Origin: Paludisphaera borealis
GTDB lineage: Bacteria > Planctomycetota > Planctomycetia > Isosphaerales > Isosphaeraceae
Reading direction: 5' to 3'
Assembly (NCBI RefSeq): GCF_001956985.1
Contig: NZ_CP019082.1
Location: 4,960,001 to 5,024,000, forward strand
Length of the DNA: 64,000 nucleotides
The notes beneath the pieces were generated by a model, which was given only the letters and a program-made list of their open reading frames with translations, was not told the origin of the DNA and made no database searches. The position numbers and the translations under genes are program-made. Positions 36,295 through 43,998 of this stretch are shown in pieces; positions within the stretch are counted from its first letter, which is position 1; the number at the start of each line of letters is the position of its first letter.

Positions 36295-36780
36295 TTAAAC
36301 GCCTTCGTGGGCGAGGTAGGCCTCGACCATCAGGACGCTCGGGCCGGCGCGGCGGATCACCGACAGCCGGGTCTCGGCACTGGAAACCTCTTCGAGCTGC
36401 TCGGAGAGGAACCACTGGAGGAAGTTGAGCGCGATATAGCTCTTCTCCTCGGTCGCCAGCGCCACCAGGTCGTAGATCTGCTTCGTCGTCTTGACCTCGG
36501 AATCGTAAGCGAGCTGGGCCGCGTCGACGGCCGAATCGAACCCGTTCTTGGGCTCGGCGATCGCCGGGATCTTCGCCGTTCCGCCGGCGTCGATCAGGAA
36601 CTTCACGAACTTCATCGCGTGGTCGCGCTCTTCGTCCGACTGCTTGTAGTAGATCTTGGCCAGGCCGAAGAGCCCGTCCTGCTCGAAGTAAGTCGCGATG
36701 GCGAGGTACTGGTTGGCGTTGCCCAGCTCGTGTCCGATCTGGCGGTTGAACTCGGCGTTGATTTTCTCGCTGATTAGCAT
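36295..36780 (-). CDS. ftnA: Ferritin (FtnA-like)
   Basis: A non-haem ferritin of 161 residues that oxidises and stores iron in a 24-mer shell. Ferroxidase residues are visible: E18 in HELGNANQYL, E51 and H54 in DEERDHAMKF, and further acidic residues in EEKSYIALNFLQWFLSEQLEE. The start is the ATG at 36780, preceded by GGAGGGG; the ORF extends upstream to 36867 without support. The C-terminal tail RAGPSVLMVEAYLAHEGV is slightly extended. It is convergent with the glycosyltransferase and divergent from the dehydrogenase gene. Confidence 0.9.
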   Translation of the reverse strand: MLISEKINAEFNRQIGHELGNANQYLAIATYFEQDGLFGLAKIYYKQSDEERDHAMKFVKFLIDAGGTAKIPAIAEPKNGFDSAVDAAQLAYDSEVKTTKQIYDLVALATEEKSYIALNFLQWFLSEQLEEVSSAETRLSVIRRAGPSVLMVEAYLAHEGV

Positions 36781-36914
36781 TGAGGCCCCTCCATCGGGCG
36801 ATCGTGGTATCGTGGCTCTCAGTCGGAATGGGCGAATCCCATCCAAACTCCCTCTTTCTGGGACCAATTCGTCATCTTACCTGTGGGACCGATCCGGGGC
36901 GAGGGGAGAAACAC

Positions 36915-37922
36915 ATGAAGCTGGTCGTTCATCCGGCGGTCGACGCCGATCGCCTGGAGGCGCTGCGGTCGGCCGCCCCCGAGGCCGAGTGGATCAACGC
37001 GGTGTCGTCGTCGGAGGCGCAAGCCGCCATGCCGGGGGTCGACGGGTTCCTCGGCAAGATCACGCCGGCGATGCTCGCCCGGGCCGACCGGCTCCGCTGG
37101 GTGCAGTCGTTCACGGCGAGCCTGGAACATTATCTGTTCCCCGCCCTGGCCGCCCATCCGTGCGTGCTGACGAACACCCGGGGCCTGTTCGGCGACGTGA
37201 TCGCCGACCAGGTGATGGGCTATGTGCTGTGCTTCGCCCGCAACCTGCATACATACGTCGAGCGGCGGATCGAGCGGCGGTACGAGCCCGAGGGGGGCGA
37301 GTCGGCCCGGGTCGACTTCGCGTCGGGGCCGGGCGTGGTCAACGCCATGGACCGGGCGACGATCTACCTGCCGCGCGCCACGATGGGCGTGATCGGCATG
37401 GGGGGCATCGGCTGCGAAGTCGCGCGGCGGGCGTTGGCCTTCGGCATGACCGTTCGGGGAGTCGACCGCTTCCCCGATCGGGTCTCGCCGCCGTCGGGCG
37501 TGGACCGGGTCGACGGCCTGAACGGGCTCGAAGACCTGCTGACCTGGAGCGATTTCGCGGTCATCGCCGCGCCGCACACGCCCGAGACTGAGGGGCTGTT
37601 CGACGCGAAGATTCTGGCGGCGCTTCGACCGTCGACCTATCTCATCAACGTCGGCCGGGGGGCGATCGTCGTGCTTGACGCCCTGGTTGCGGCCCTGCGC
37701 GCCGGCTCGCTCGCCGGCGCGGCGCTCGACGTCTACGAGGTCGAGCCGCTGCCCCCGGGGCACCCGCTGTGGAGCTTCCCCAACGTGATCCTCACCCCGC
37801 ACACCGCCGGCTATTCCCCGGTCGTCGCCGAGCGGCACCGGGCCTTGCTCGTCGACAACGTCCGCCGGTTCGTTCGTAATGAGCCGCTTTTGAACGTGGT
37901 CGACAAGGCGCTCTGGTTTTGA
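36915..37922 (+). CDS. D-isomer specific 2-hydroxyacid dehydrogenase
   Basis: The 335-residue NAD-dependent enzyme carries GMGGIG (161-166) followed by D184 for NAD binding, the catalytic arginine in LINVGRGAIV (R248), the glutamate in ALDVYEVEPLP (E275) and the histidine in LTPHTAGYSP (H296). The N-terminal lid is somewhat reduced, with LRWVQSFTASLEHYLFP matching the family substrate-loop region. GAGGGGAG lies 5-6 bases before the ATG. Likely reaction: reversible reduction of a 2-keto acid; the exact acid is unknown. Confidence 0.87.
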   Translation: MKLVVHPAVDADRLEALRSAAPEAEWINAVSSSEAQAAMPGVDGFLGKITPAMLARADRLRWVQSFTASLEHYLFPALAAHPCVLTNTRGLFGDVIADQVMGYVLCFARNLHTYVERRIERRYEPEGGESARVDFASGPGVVNAMDRATIYLPRATMGVIGMGGIGCEVARRALAFGMTVRGVDRFPDRVSPPSGVDRVDGLNGLEDLLTWSDFAVIAAPHTPETEGLFDAKILAALRPSTYLINVGRGAIVVLDALVAALRAGSLAGAALDVYEVEPLPPGHPLWSFPNVILTPHTAGYSPVVAERHRALLVDNVRRFVRNEPLLNVVDKALWF

Positions 37923-37948
37923 GCCTGTCACAGGCCTACACTTAAAAT
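37919..37948 (+). promoter_or_regulatory. Candidate promoter of the second DUF1559 gene
   Basis: TTGAGC (37919-37924) and TAAAAT (37943-37948) are separated by 18 bases. The -35 overlaps the dehydrogenase stop codon, and the coding start is 70 bases downstream. The match is good for the -10 and moderate for the -35. A short dyad, GCCTGT-C-ACAGGC, lies in the spacer (37923-37935). Confidence 0.35.
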
Positions 37949-38018
37949 AGGTAGGTATGTATCGATGGCCAGCGCCGCCCGGCGCGGCCGGCTCACGACT
38001 CAAGCTTCGGAGGGTGCC

Positions 38019-38897
38019 ATGCGGAAGGCGTTCACTCTGATCGAGCTCCTGGTCGTCATCGCCATCATTGGAGTACTGATCGCCCTCCTGACGCCCGCCG
38101 TGCAATCGGCCCGCGCGGCGGCCCGACGGACCCATTGCATCAACAATCTCAAGCAGCTCGGTCTGGCGGCGGCGAGCTATCTCGGCGCTCACACCGTCTA
38201 TCCCATGAGCGCCGTGGCGGGCGCCGGGCACGGGGTGAACCAGAGCTGCTTCGCGCTTTTGCTCCCCGAACTCGAGCAGCGGCAGATGTACAACTCGTAC
38301 AACTTCCTGGTGGAGAACTACGCCCTCGTCAACAGCACGGTGGTCGGGACGAAGCTCTCGACGTTGCTCTGCCAGCAGAATCCCCTGGCGACCGATCTGA
38401 ATCCGTCGGAGCTGGTCGTCAAATCGGACGGGACGAACTATCCGGCCGGGTCGGCGTTCGCCCGCAGCCATTACGCGGCCAATTGGGGAGGCAGCCGGAC
38501 GATTCTCGGCAAGGATTTCGACCAGGCCAAGTCGTCGTACCGCGGGGTGATGGTGACCGTCCGGGTCATGACGCTGCGGGGGCCGACCACCTGCCTGCGC
38601 GCCCAGGACGTCCGCGACGGCATGTCGAACACGATCCTGTTCGGCGAGAAGCGCGACAGCCAGGGCTGGAACGTCGGCGGCTACGCCGGCAGCGAATTCG
38701 ACGTCGCACCGTCGCCCTTGTCGGCCGACTCGCCCAGCAACCGGATGATCGTCACCGGATCGTACCACCCCGGCCAGGTCAACTTCGCCTTCTGCGACGG
38801 CTCGGTCAAGCCGATCCGCGACACCATCGACCGCCTCACCTGGTACGCCCTGATCACCCGAGACGGCCACGAGATCATCAAGAACGACTCGTACTGA
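38019..38897 (+). CDS. DUF1559 protein with type IV pilin-like N-terminus
   Basis: The 292-residue protein starts MRKAFTLIELLVVIAIIGVL, a prepilin signal with a very short leader, followed by QSARAAARRTHCINNLKQLGLA. The C-terminal motif is GSYHPGQVNFAFCDGSVKPI. GGAGGG lies 4 bases before the chosen ATG; the frame upstream to 37965 has no such site. It is a paralogue of the protein at 27421-28446, with low identity outside the N-terminal 60 residues. Confidence 0.9.
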   Translation: MRKAFTLIELLVVIAIIGVLIALLTPAVQSARAAARRTHCINNLKQLGLAAASYLGAHTVYPMSAVAGAGHGVNQSCFALLLPELEQRQMYNSYNFLVENYALVNSTVVGTKLSTLLCQQNPLATDLNPSELVVKSDGTNYPAGSAFARSHYAANWGGSRTILGKDFDQAKSSYRGVMVTVRVMTLRGPTTCLRAQDVRDGMSNTILFGEKRDSQGWNVGGYAGSEFDVAPSPLSADSPSNRMIVTGSYHPGQVNFAFCDGSVKPIRDTIDRLTWYALITRDGHEIIKNDSY

Positions 38898-38936
38898 CGT
38901 CGCCGCCCGAAGTCGCTCTCCCCGCCTCGCCTCGTC

Positions 38937-40196
38937 TCAGGAGCAAGCGCGGTGGAAGACCGACGGCTCGACCGAGTTGATGGCGAAGAGTCGGTTGTGG
39001 AGCATCTGTTCGAAGATTTCGAGGTCGCCGAGGAACGTGTTGGCCGGCTGGCCGTCGCCGTTGGTGCTGACATGGTCGGGGTAGGACTGGAGCAAGGCCA
39101 GGCGGTCGGGCAGAGGGGGGTGGGCCGGGTCGCGGCCTCCGGTATTGGTGGTGAGGATGCGCATCCGCATGGCCGAGCGAATCTCGGCGGGCAGGCGGAA
39201 CCAGAAGATGCGGAAGAACGCGTAGAGGTTGGTCTCGGCCGAGACCGGGTCGTAGTATTCGAGAACCTCGCGAAACAGCGGCTGAACCATCGCGACCTTG
39301 ACCAGGGCCGAGGCCGCCGCGCCGCCGCCGGCGATCAGGGCCGCCAGGCGGTCGGCCCGCGCTTCCTGTCCCCAGGCGACGGGCTCGATCAGCCAAGAGG
39401 CCTCGTGCAGACAGTACCGCGCCCAGGCGCCGAGGGGGCCGTACAGGCGGTCGGCCCGATGCTCGACGGCCAGTTCGAGGCCTTGCACGAACCGGGCCAG
39501 CCGCGCTGCGCGGGTGGCGTCTCCGCAGGCCAGGTGCGCCAGCTCGTGGGCGAGGATCGCGCGCAGCTCGGCCTGCGTGAGAACGCGGAGTAACGGTAGA
39601 CCGATCAAGAGAGCCTGCGACCGCCGCCAGGCGACCACGCCGCAGCACGGCAAGTACGTCAGCCGCACCTGGCCGGGAGGCTTGACCCCAAGCCGCCGCG
39701 ACACCACGTCGATCGCCGCGAACAGCAAGGGGGCGTCCACCCGCGCGAGCACCGGCCCCAGGTCGGCGTCGGGGTCGTTCGTCTCGCTCCGGAACCAGAC
39801 GCCCCCGAGGGTCTCGACGACGTCGGCCCAGCTCTCGACCTCGTTGCGGAGCCAGCCGCCGAGCACCGGCACGAAGCCGCCGAGGAGTAAAAAGACGATC
39901 GCGCCGACGAGGTTGACCGACCAGAACAGCTTTTCGAGGATCCACAACACCAGCGCCCGCCACACAAGCTTGAGCGAGCCGACGGGCGAGGGGGCGAGGG
40001 GCGGCGCCAGGTGCGACGGCCCGGGTTTTCGGGACGGCTCGGGCCGCACGCGCTCGACCCGGAAGACGCCGCGGCAGAGCGGGCACGTGAACCGCGAGGG
40101 CTCGTCCGCATCCACGACCGAATCGACCGGCTCCAGACCCGCCGCGCAGTCGGGACACTGCAATTCCCGCGAGACTCCCGCCTGAGCACGACCCAT
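38937..40196 (-). CDS. M48-type zinc metalloprotease-like membrane protein with zinc ribbon
   Basis: The 419-residue protein opens with a zinc ribbon (CPDC ... CPLCRG), then one or two transmembrane helices (LILEKLFWSVNLVGAIVFLL region, about 90-115). The metalloprotease motif HELAH lies in LRAILAHELAHLACGD, with a downstream EARADRLAA giving the third zinc ligand as in M48/M56 proteases. The start is at 40196 because GGAGA lies 6-7 bases upstream; extension to 40268 lacks support. The soluble C-terminal half faces the side opposite to the ribbon or the same side, unclear. Substrate unknown. Confidence 0.7.
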   Translation of the reverse strand: MGRAQAGVSRELQCPDCAAGLEPVDSVVDADEPSRFTCPLCRGVFRVERVRPEPSRKPGPSHLAPPLAPSPVGSLKLVWRALVLWILEKLFWSVNLVGAIVFLLLGGFVPVLGGWLRNEVESWADVVETLGGVWFRSETNDPDADLGPVLARVDAPLLFAAIDVVSRRLGVKPPGQVRLTYLPCCGVVAWRRSQALLIGLPLLRVLTQAELRAILAHELAHLACGDATRAARLARFVQGLELAVEHRADRLYGPLGAWARYCLHEASWLIEPVAWGQEARADRLAALIAGGGAAASALVKVAMVQPLFREVLEYYDPVSAETNLYAFFRIFWFRLPAEIRSAMRMRILTTNTGGRDPAHPPLPDRLALLQSYPDHVSTNGDGQPANTFLGDLEIFEQMLHNRLFAINSVEPSVFHRACS

Positions 40197-40470
40197 CGCC
40201 GGTCTCCGCGTACCCAACGGTTCATCCCCGGCCCGAATCGTTGTGAGGTCGAGCCTTCGAACCGTCACTGTATCTCCGATCGATTTCGGAGTTCAAGTGG
40301 CGACGCCCTGGCGACCGCGAGAACGAGGCTCGACGGCGACCTGAAATCGGACTCGATGCGAAAAAGAACGGGCGAGCCGTCCAGCCCGCCCGTCGCGTCG
40401 TCGACGCCGATCCTTCCCCGATGGGCGACGGCCTTGACGCTCGCCGCCCGCCGGGATCAGATCCAAGGAT

Positions 40471-41022
40471 TCAGGACTTGGGCGCGTCGACGGCGTCCTT
40501 GGCCTTGTCCGCGGCGCTCTCGACGGCGTCCTTGGCTTTGTCGGCGGCGCTCTTGGCACCTTCCTCGACCTTGTCGGCGCCGGATTTCACGGCGTCGCTG
40601 GTCTTGCCCTTGAGCTCGTTGAGCTTCTCGCCGGCCTTCTCCTTGAGGTCCTTGAACTTGTCGCCGACCTTGTGCTCGACGTCCTTGATCTTCTCGCCGG
40701 CCTTTTCGACGGCGTTGCCGACCGTGGGGGCGACGTCGCTGATCTTCTCTCCAGCCTTGCCGATGACCTTGCCAGTCGCCTCGCCGGCCTTGTCGAGAGC
40801 ATGGCCGGTGGCCGCGGCCGCGCCTTCGAGCTTGCCCCCCTCGCCGGCTTCCTTGACCTTGTCGCCCAGCTTGTGGCTGGCGCTTTCGACCTTGTCGCCG
40901 GCCTTCTGAAGGCCCTTGCCGGTCGAGTCCACGCCCGACTCAACCTGATCGCCGCTGCATCCCCAGGCGGCCAGGGCCATGGGCAAGGCAAGAAGTGACG
41001 CCAACCGTACATGCCGTTTCAT
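40471..41022 (-). CDS. Lipoprotein with amphipathic LEA/apolipoprotein-like repeats
   Basis: A lipoprotein signal (MKRHVRLASLLALPMALAAW, lipobox GC with C22) is followed by about 160 residues made of 11-residue-like amphipathic repeats such as AGDKVESASHKLGDKVKEAG, AGEKISDVAPTVGNAVEKAG and ADKAKDAVESAADKAKDAV. The composition is A, K, E, D and G with no aromatic core, as in late embryogenesis abundant proteins. It is probably anchored to a membrane and largely helical upon binding. It is divergent from the blaI gene. Function unknown; membrane or desiccation protection is speculative. Confidence 0.75.
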   Translation of the reverse strand: MKRHVRLASLLALPMALAAWGCSGDQVESGVDSTGKGLQKAGDKVESASHKLGDKVKEAGEGGKLEGAAAATGHALDKAGEATGKVIGKAGEKISDVAPTVGNAVEKAGEKIKDVEHKVGDKFKDLKEKAGEKLNELKGKTSDAVKSGADKVEEGAKSAADKAKDAVESAADKAKDAVDAPKS

Positions 41023-41353
41023 AGACTGTGCTCCTGCTCCTGCTGAATCCCAGTTCACGCCGTTCCGCACCCGCTCGACGACAAGCCGCCGCGCGAAGGT
41101 TACGGAGAGTGTTCGCTTCTCACTGTATATTATAAGGGCTGCAAGGTGCGATTCGGTACGTCGCGCCGGCGATTCTTTTTAAGGGAAATCCCGTGAGGGG
41201 ATTGACCTTGTGAGACAGTTGTCTTAGGATACGGTCTGTCAGCGCGGCCGAGAGCGCTTTTTGAATACCGCCTTGTCATTGAAAAGGCGTTGAGTTCGCT
41301 GCCGCGCAGGCACCTCCAGCTCGAACCCTTCTCGCCATTAGAGACGACTTCCG
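41023..41353. other. Divergent intergenic region between the LEA-like lipoprotein and blaI
   Basis: No gene is supported. For the minus-strand lipoprotein a -10-like TATAAT reads from 41134 to 41129, about 105 bases upstream of its start, with no clear -35. For blaI the promoter and dyad at 41202-41230 are described separately. The 5' leader of blaI would be about 115 bases long. Confidence 0.5.
41202..41230 (+). promoter_or_regulatory. blaI promoter with operator-like dyad in its spacer
   Basis: TTGACC (-35, 41202-41207), a 17-base spacer and TAGGAT (-10, 41225-41230) form a good sigma-70-type promoter. The last 12 bases of the spacer are AGACA-GT-TGTCT, a perfect dyad (41213-41224). Its core ACA-NN-TGT is shared with operators of the BlaI/MecI/CopY family (TACA-NN-TGTA). 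A repressor bound here would block the promoter, so blaI is probably autoregulated. Confidence 0.6.
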
Positions 41354-41758
41354 ATGGCTAAACGCCCCCCCACCATACCCGACTCCGAACTCGACGTTCT
41401 CAAAGTCCTTTGGGAACGCGGCCAGGCCACGGTTCGCGAATCCTTGGAGACCCTCCGCGCGGCGGGCCGACAGTGGTCGTACGCCACCGTGGCGACCCTG
41501 CTCGACCGCCTCGAAACCAAGGGATTGGTTGATAGCGACCGTTCCGAACTCGCCTTCGTCTATCGCCCGACGATCAGCTCTCAGGAAGTCCGCCAGCGGC
41601 GCGTCAGCAGCTTGGTCGACAAGCTCTACCAGGGTGAGCCGGGGCTGCTCGTGCTTCATCTCCTCAAGTCGCACCCGCTCGACGCCAACCAGGCGATGGA
41701 AGTCCGCGACGTTCTCGATCAGATGTCCGCCGGCAAGCCTAAGAAGAAGAACGGCTGA
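41354..41758 (+). CDS. blaI: BlaI/MecI/CopY-family transcriptional repressor
   Basis: The 134-residue protein has the N-terminal winged helix IPDSELDVLKVLWERGQATVRESLE ... WSYATVATLLDRLETKGLVDSD of the family (shown here in parts) and a C-terminal dimerisation helix that ends in a lysine-rich tail. BlaI dimers repress genes for beta-lactamases or other functions until cleaved by a BlaR1-type protease. No BlaR1 gene is adjacent. Start codon fits the conserved N-terminus. Two membrane-protein genes follow on the same strand, 73 bases downstream, and may be in the same transcript. Confidence 0.87.
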   Translation: MAKRPPTIPDSELDVLKVLWERGQATVRESLETLRAAGRQWSYATVATLLDRLETKGLVDSDRSELAFVYRPTISSQEVRQRRVSSLVDKLYQGEPGLLVLHLLKSHPLDANQAMEVRDVLDQMSAGKPKKKNG

Positions 41759-41831
41759 CCAGTCCGATCGGTCGCCGACCGACCTCCCCGTATCGACGGC
41801 CCAACGCTCTTTATTCGAGGACCGAAGCCCA

Positions 41832-42968
41832 ATGGCCGTGACCGTCCTGGTCTGCCGTTGCGGCAAGCGGATCAGCGCCCACGGCGCGACGCCCGGGCGC
41901 GTCGGTAAATGTCCGGCGTGCGGGGCCGTTCTGCAGATTCCTCACGGTTCCGCCTCCACCCCGGAGCCCGAGCCGACCGTCCCTCGATCGGCCGACGCGC
42001 CCACGCCTTCCTCGGCGAGCCCGCTCGTCTATCACGTGATGGATGCGCCGGTCACGCGCACGCCGGATCGCGGCGTTCCACCCGATAACCAGTCGCGAAG
42101 CGCCGACGTCAAGCGCCGCAAGAACAAGAAGCCGGTCGGCCTGATCGAGCGGCTTGAGGAGTGGGAAGGGCTTGTTCGCCGGCCCGAGCCGTCGGAATCG
42201 GGCTTCTGGAACGGCCTCCTGTATCCGTTCTGGGACGCGAATGGGTTGGCCTTTCTCGTGATCTTCCCGATAATGTGGTGGTTGATCGCGCTGCCGACGT
42301 TCGAGTACCTGAGCGCCGTGGTCGGCGGCGAGACGGGGGCGATCGGTCCGCCGGTCAAGTTCCTGATCCCGTCGCTGATGGGTCTGATCATCGTCTCCGG
42401 CTACACCCTCGCGTATCTGAACCAAGTTTTCCTGTCGAGCGCGACGGGAGACGTACGACACCCGCGCTGGCCGGACCTGGATCTCTGGGAGCTCGTACGG
42501 ACCGTCATCCGATGGGCCTGGGTTTTGCTGGCGGGGTTCTTGGTGGGTGGAGTGCCCGCCTGGATGTTGCTGAGTTCTTGCGAGGAGCCGCAAACCTTGG
42601 ACTGGATCGCCTTCGGAGCCATGCTGGCGGCCGGCGCGTTCTACGCGCAGGTGTCGTTCGTGGCCTTGCTCCTGTTCGACGACCTGCTCGCGGCCAATCC
42701 GGTCACGGTCGGCCTGGCGGTCTGGCGGACGGGTCTGAGCTTCTTGCGCCCCTTCGCGTTCACGGTGGTCGCCGCGACGTTGGTCGGCGGGTTTCTCGTG
42801 ATGATCCTGCACATCTCGAATCCGTTCCTGGCGATCGGGTCGTGGCTGATCTTCTGGGGCGTCGCGTTTTACGCAGCCCTGACGGCGATGCACCTGCTGG
42901 GACTCGAATATCATCGCAACGCACGCGCGCTGGACTGGTTTCGCGGGAGCGGTCGTTCCCCTTCTTGA
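41832..42968 (+). CDS. Zinc-ribbon membrane protein, 378 aa
   Basis: The N-terminus holds a zinc ribbon (VCRCGKRISAHG ... GKCPACGAVL). A low-complexity proline/serine linker of about 70 residues follows, then a basic patch (RRKNKKP) and about six transmembrane helices starting with GLAFLVIFPIMWWLIALPTF. The C-terminal membrane half is similar to that of the next gene (compare LLYPFWDANGLAFLVIFP with LLYPLSDGPGLGLMVLFP, and ANPVTVGLAVWRTG with ANPVTVVAAVRRIG). I do not recognise a named family; DUF4013-like membrane proteins are a possible comparison. Confidence 0.72.
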   Translation: MAVTVLVCRCGKRISAHGATPGRVGKCPACGAVLQIPHGSASTPEPEPTVPRSADAPTPSSASPLVYHVMDAPVTRTPDRGVPPDNQSRSADVKRRKNKKPVGLIERLEEWEGLVRRPEPSESGFWNGLLYPFWDANGLAFLVIFPIMWWLIALPTFEYLSAVVGGETGAIGPPVKFLIPSLMGLIIVSGYTLAYLNQVFLSSATGDVRHPRWPDLDLWELVRTVIRWAWVLLAGFLVGGVPAWMLLSSCEEPQTLDWIAFGAMLAAGAFYAQVSFVALLLFDDLLAANPVTVGLAVWRTGLSFLRPFAFTVVAATLVGGFLVMILHISNPFLAIGSWLIFWGVAFYAALTAMHLLGLEYHRNARALDWFRGSGRSPS

Positions 42969-42995
42969 TGGACGCTTGACGGGCAAGGGCTGACC

Positions 42996-43931
42996 ATGTC
43001 GCGACCAAAGCGTTGGTATGATCCGGGAGCCGGCGATTCGCTGCTTCTGGTGCAACATTCGAAGGACGACCACGAGTCGTACGCATCGCTGCGCTGGAAG
43101 CACCCCCGGACGAGCCCCGGGCTGCTCGAGTGCCTGTTGTATCCGCTCTCGGACGGCCCCGGGCTGGGGCTGATGGTGCTCTTTCCGCCGGTGCTCTGGC
43201 TGCTGTCGCTGCCGGTGTTCGACTTCATCGCCGTGCTTGAGCCGATGACCAAGAGCGACTGGGCGCTCGGGCTGGTGGTGGTGCCGGTGTTCATCCCGCT
43301 GCTGTTCAGCTTCGGGACGGTCGTCAGCTACCTGTTGATTTTCCTTGGGCGCATCCTGGTGGCCAGTGCGATGGGCGAGAACGACCATCCGCACTGGCCC
43401 GAGCTGTCGCCCGAGGACATTTCCGAGGGGATCGCCCGCTGGATCTGGGCGTTCTTGATGGGCACGGTCGTCGGCGGGCTGCCGGCGGTGGTGTTCTGGA
43501 ACTACTTCGGCGCGATCGACTGGCCGACCCTCTCGGTGTTCGGCCTACTGCTGTTTTTAGGCGTCGGGTTCACGCAGATGGCCCTCGCCGCCTCGTTGAT
43601 GCATGAAACGATCACCGCGGCCAACCCCGTCACGGTCGTCGCCGCGGTCCGTCGCATCGGCTGGGCGTACCTCCTGCCGTGCGCGGCAACCACCGTCGCC
43701 GTGCTGCTGACATGCCTCAGCGTTTACAGCCTGCTGTTTCGAATGCCCAAGATGTGGATGGAAGCCGTGGCTCTCTGGGCGTTCTGGGTGTTCTTCCTGT
43801 ACACCGGAATGGTCCTCTTGCGGATGCTCGGCCTGACCTACCACGCCCACGCGATGGACCTCTACTGGTTCCGTCGCCGCCCTCGATGGGCCACCGGCGG
43901 CCGTCCGGGCCGGATCTACGCGAATTCCTGA
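42996..43931 (+). CDS. Membrane protein paralogous to the preceding gene, lacking the zinc ribbon
   Basis: The 311-residue protein has a polar N-terminus of about 50 residues and six or so transmembrane helices. It shares with its upstream neighbour the motifs LLYP-x-D-GPGL, HPHWPELSPED, W-WAFLMGTVVGGLPA, HETITAANPVTVVAAVRRIG and the C-terminal LLRMLGLTYHAHAMDLYWFR. The neighbour's zinc ribbon and linker are absent. The gap of 27 bases implies a shared transcript. Tandem duplication with domain loss or gain is the simplest explanation. Confidence 0.72.
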   Translation: MSRPKRWYDPGAGDSLLLVQHSKDDHESYASLRWKHPRTSPGLLECLLYPLSDGPGLGLMVLFPPVLWLLSLPVFDFIAVLEPMTKSDWALGLVVVPVFIPLLFSFGTVVSYLLIFLGRILVASAMGENDHPHWPELSPEDISEGIARWIWAFLMGTVVGGLPAVVFWNYFGAIDWPTLSVFGLLLFLGVGFTQMALAASLMHETITAANPVTVVAAVRRIGWAYLLPCAATTVAVLLTCLSVYSLLFRMPKMWMEAVALWAFWVFFLYTGMVLLRMLGLTYHAHAMDLYWFRRRPRWATGGRPGRIYANS

Positions 43932-43998
43932 GTGTCCTCGACGTTCGTCGGGTCGGCCGTCGTGGGGGACGCGGGCGCAAGCGATCAGACGCGCGTTC

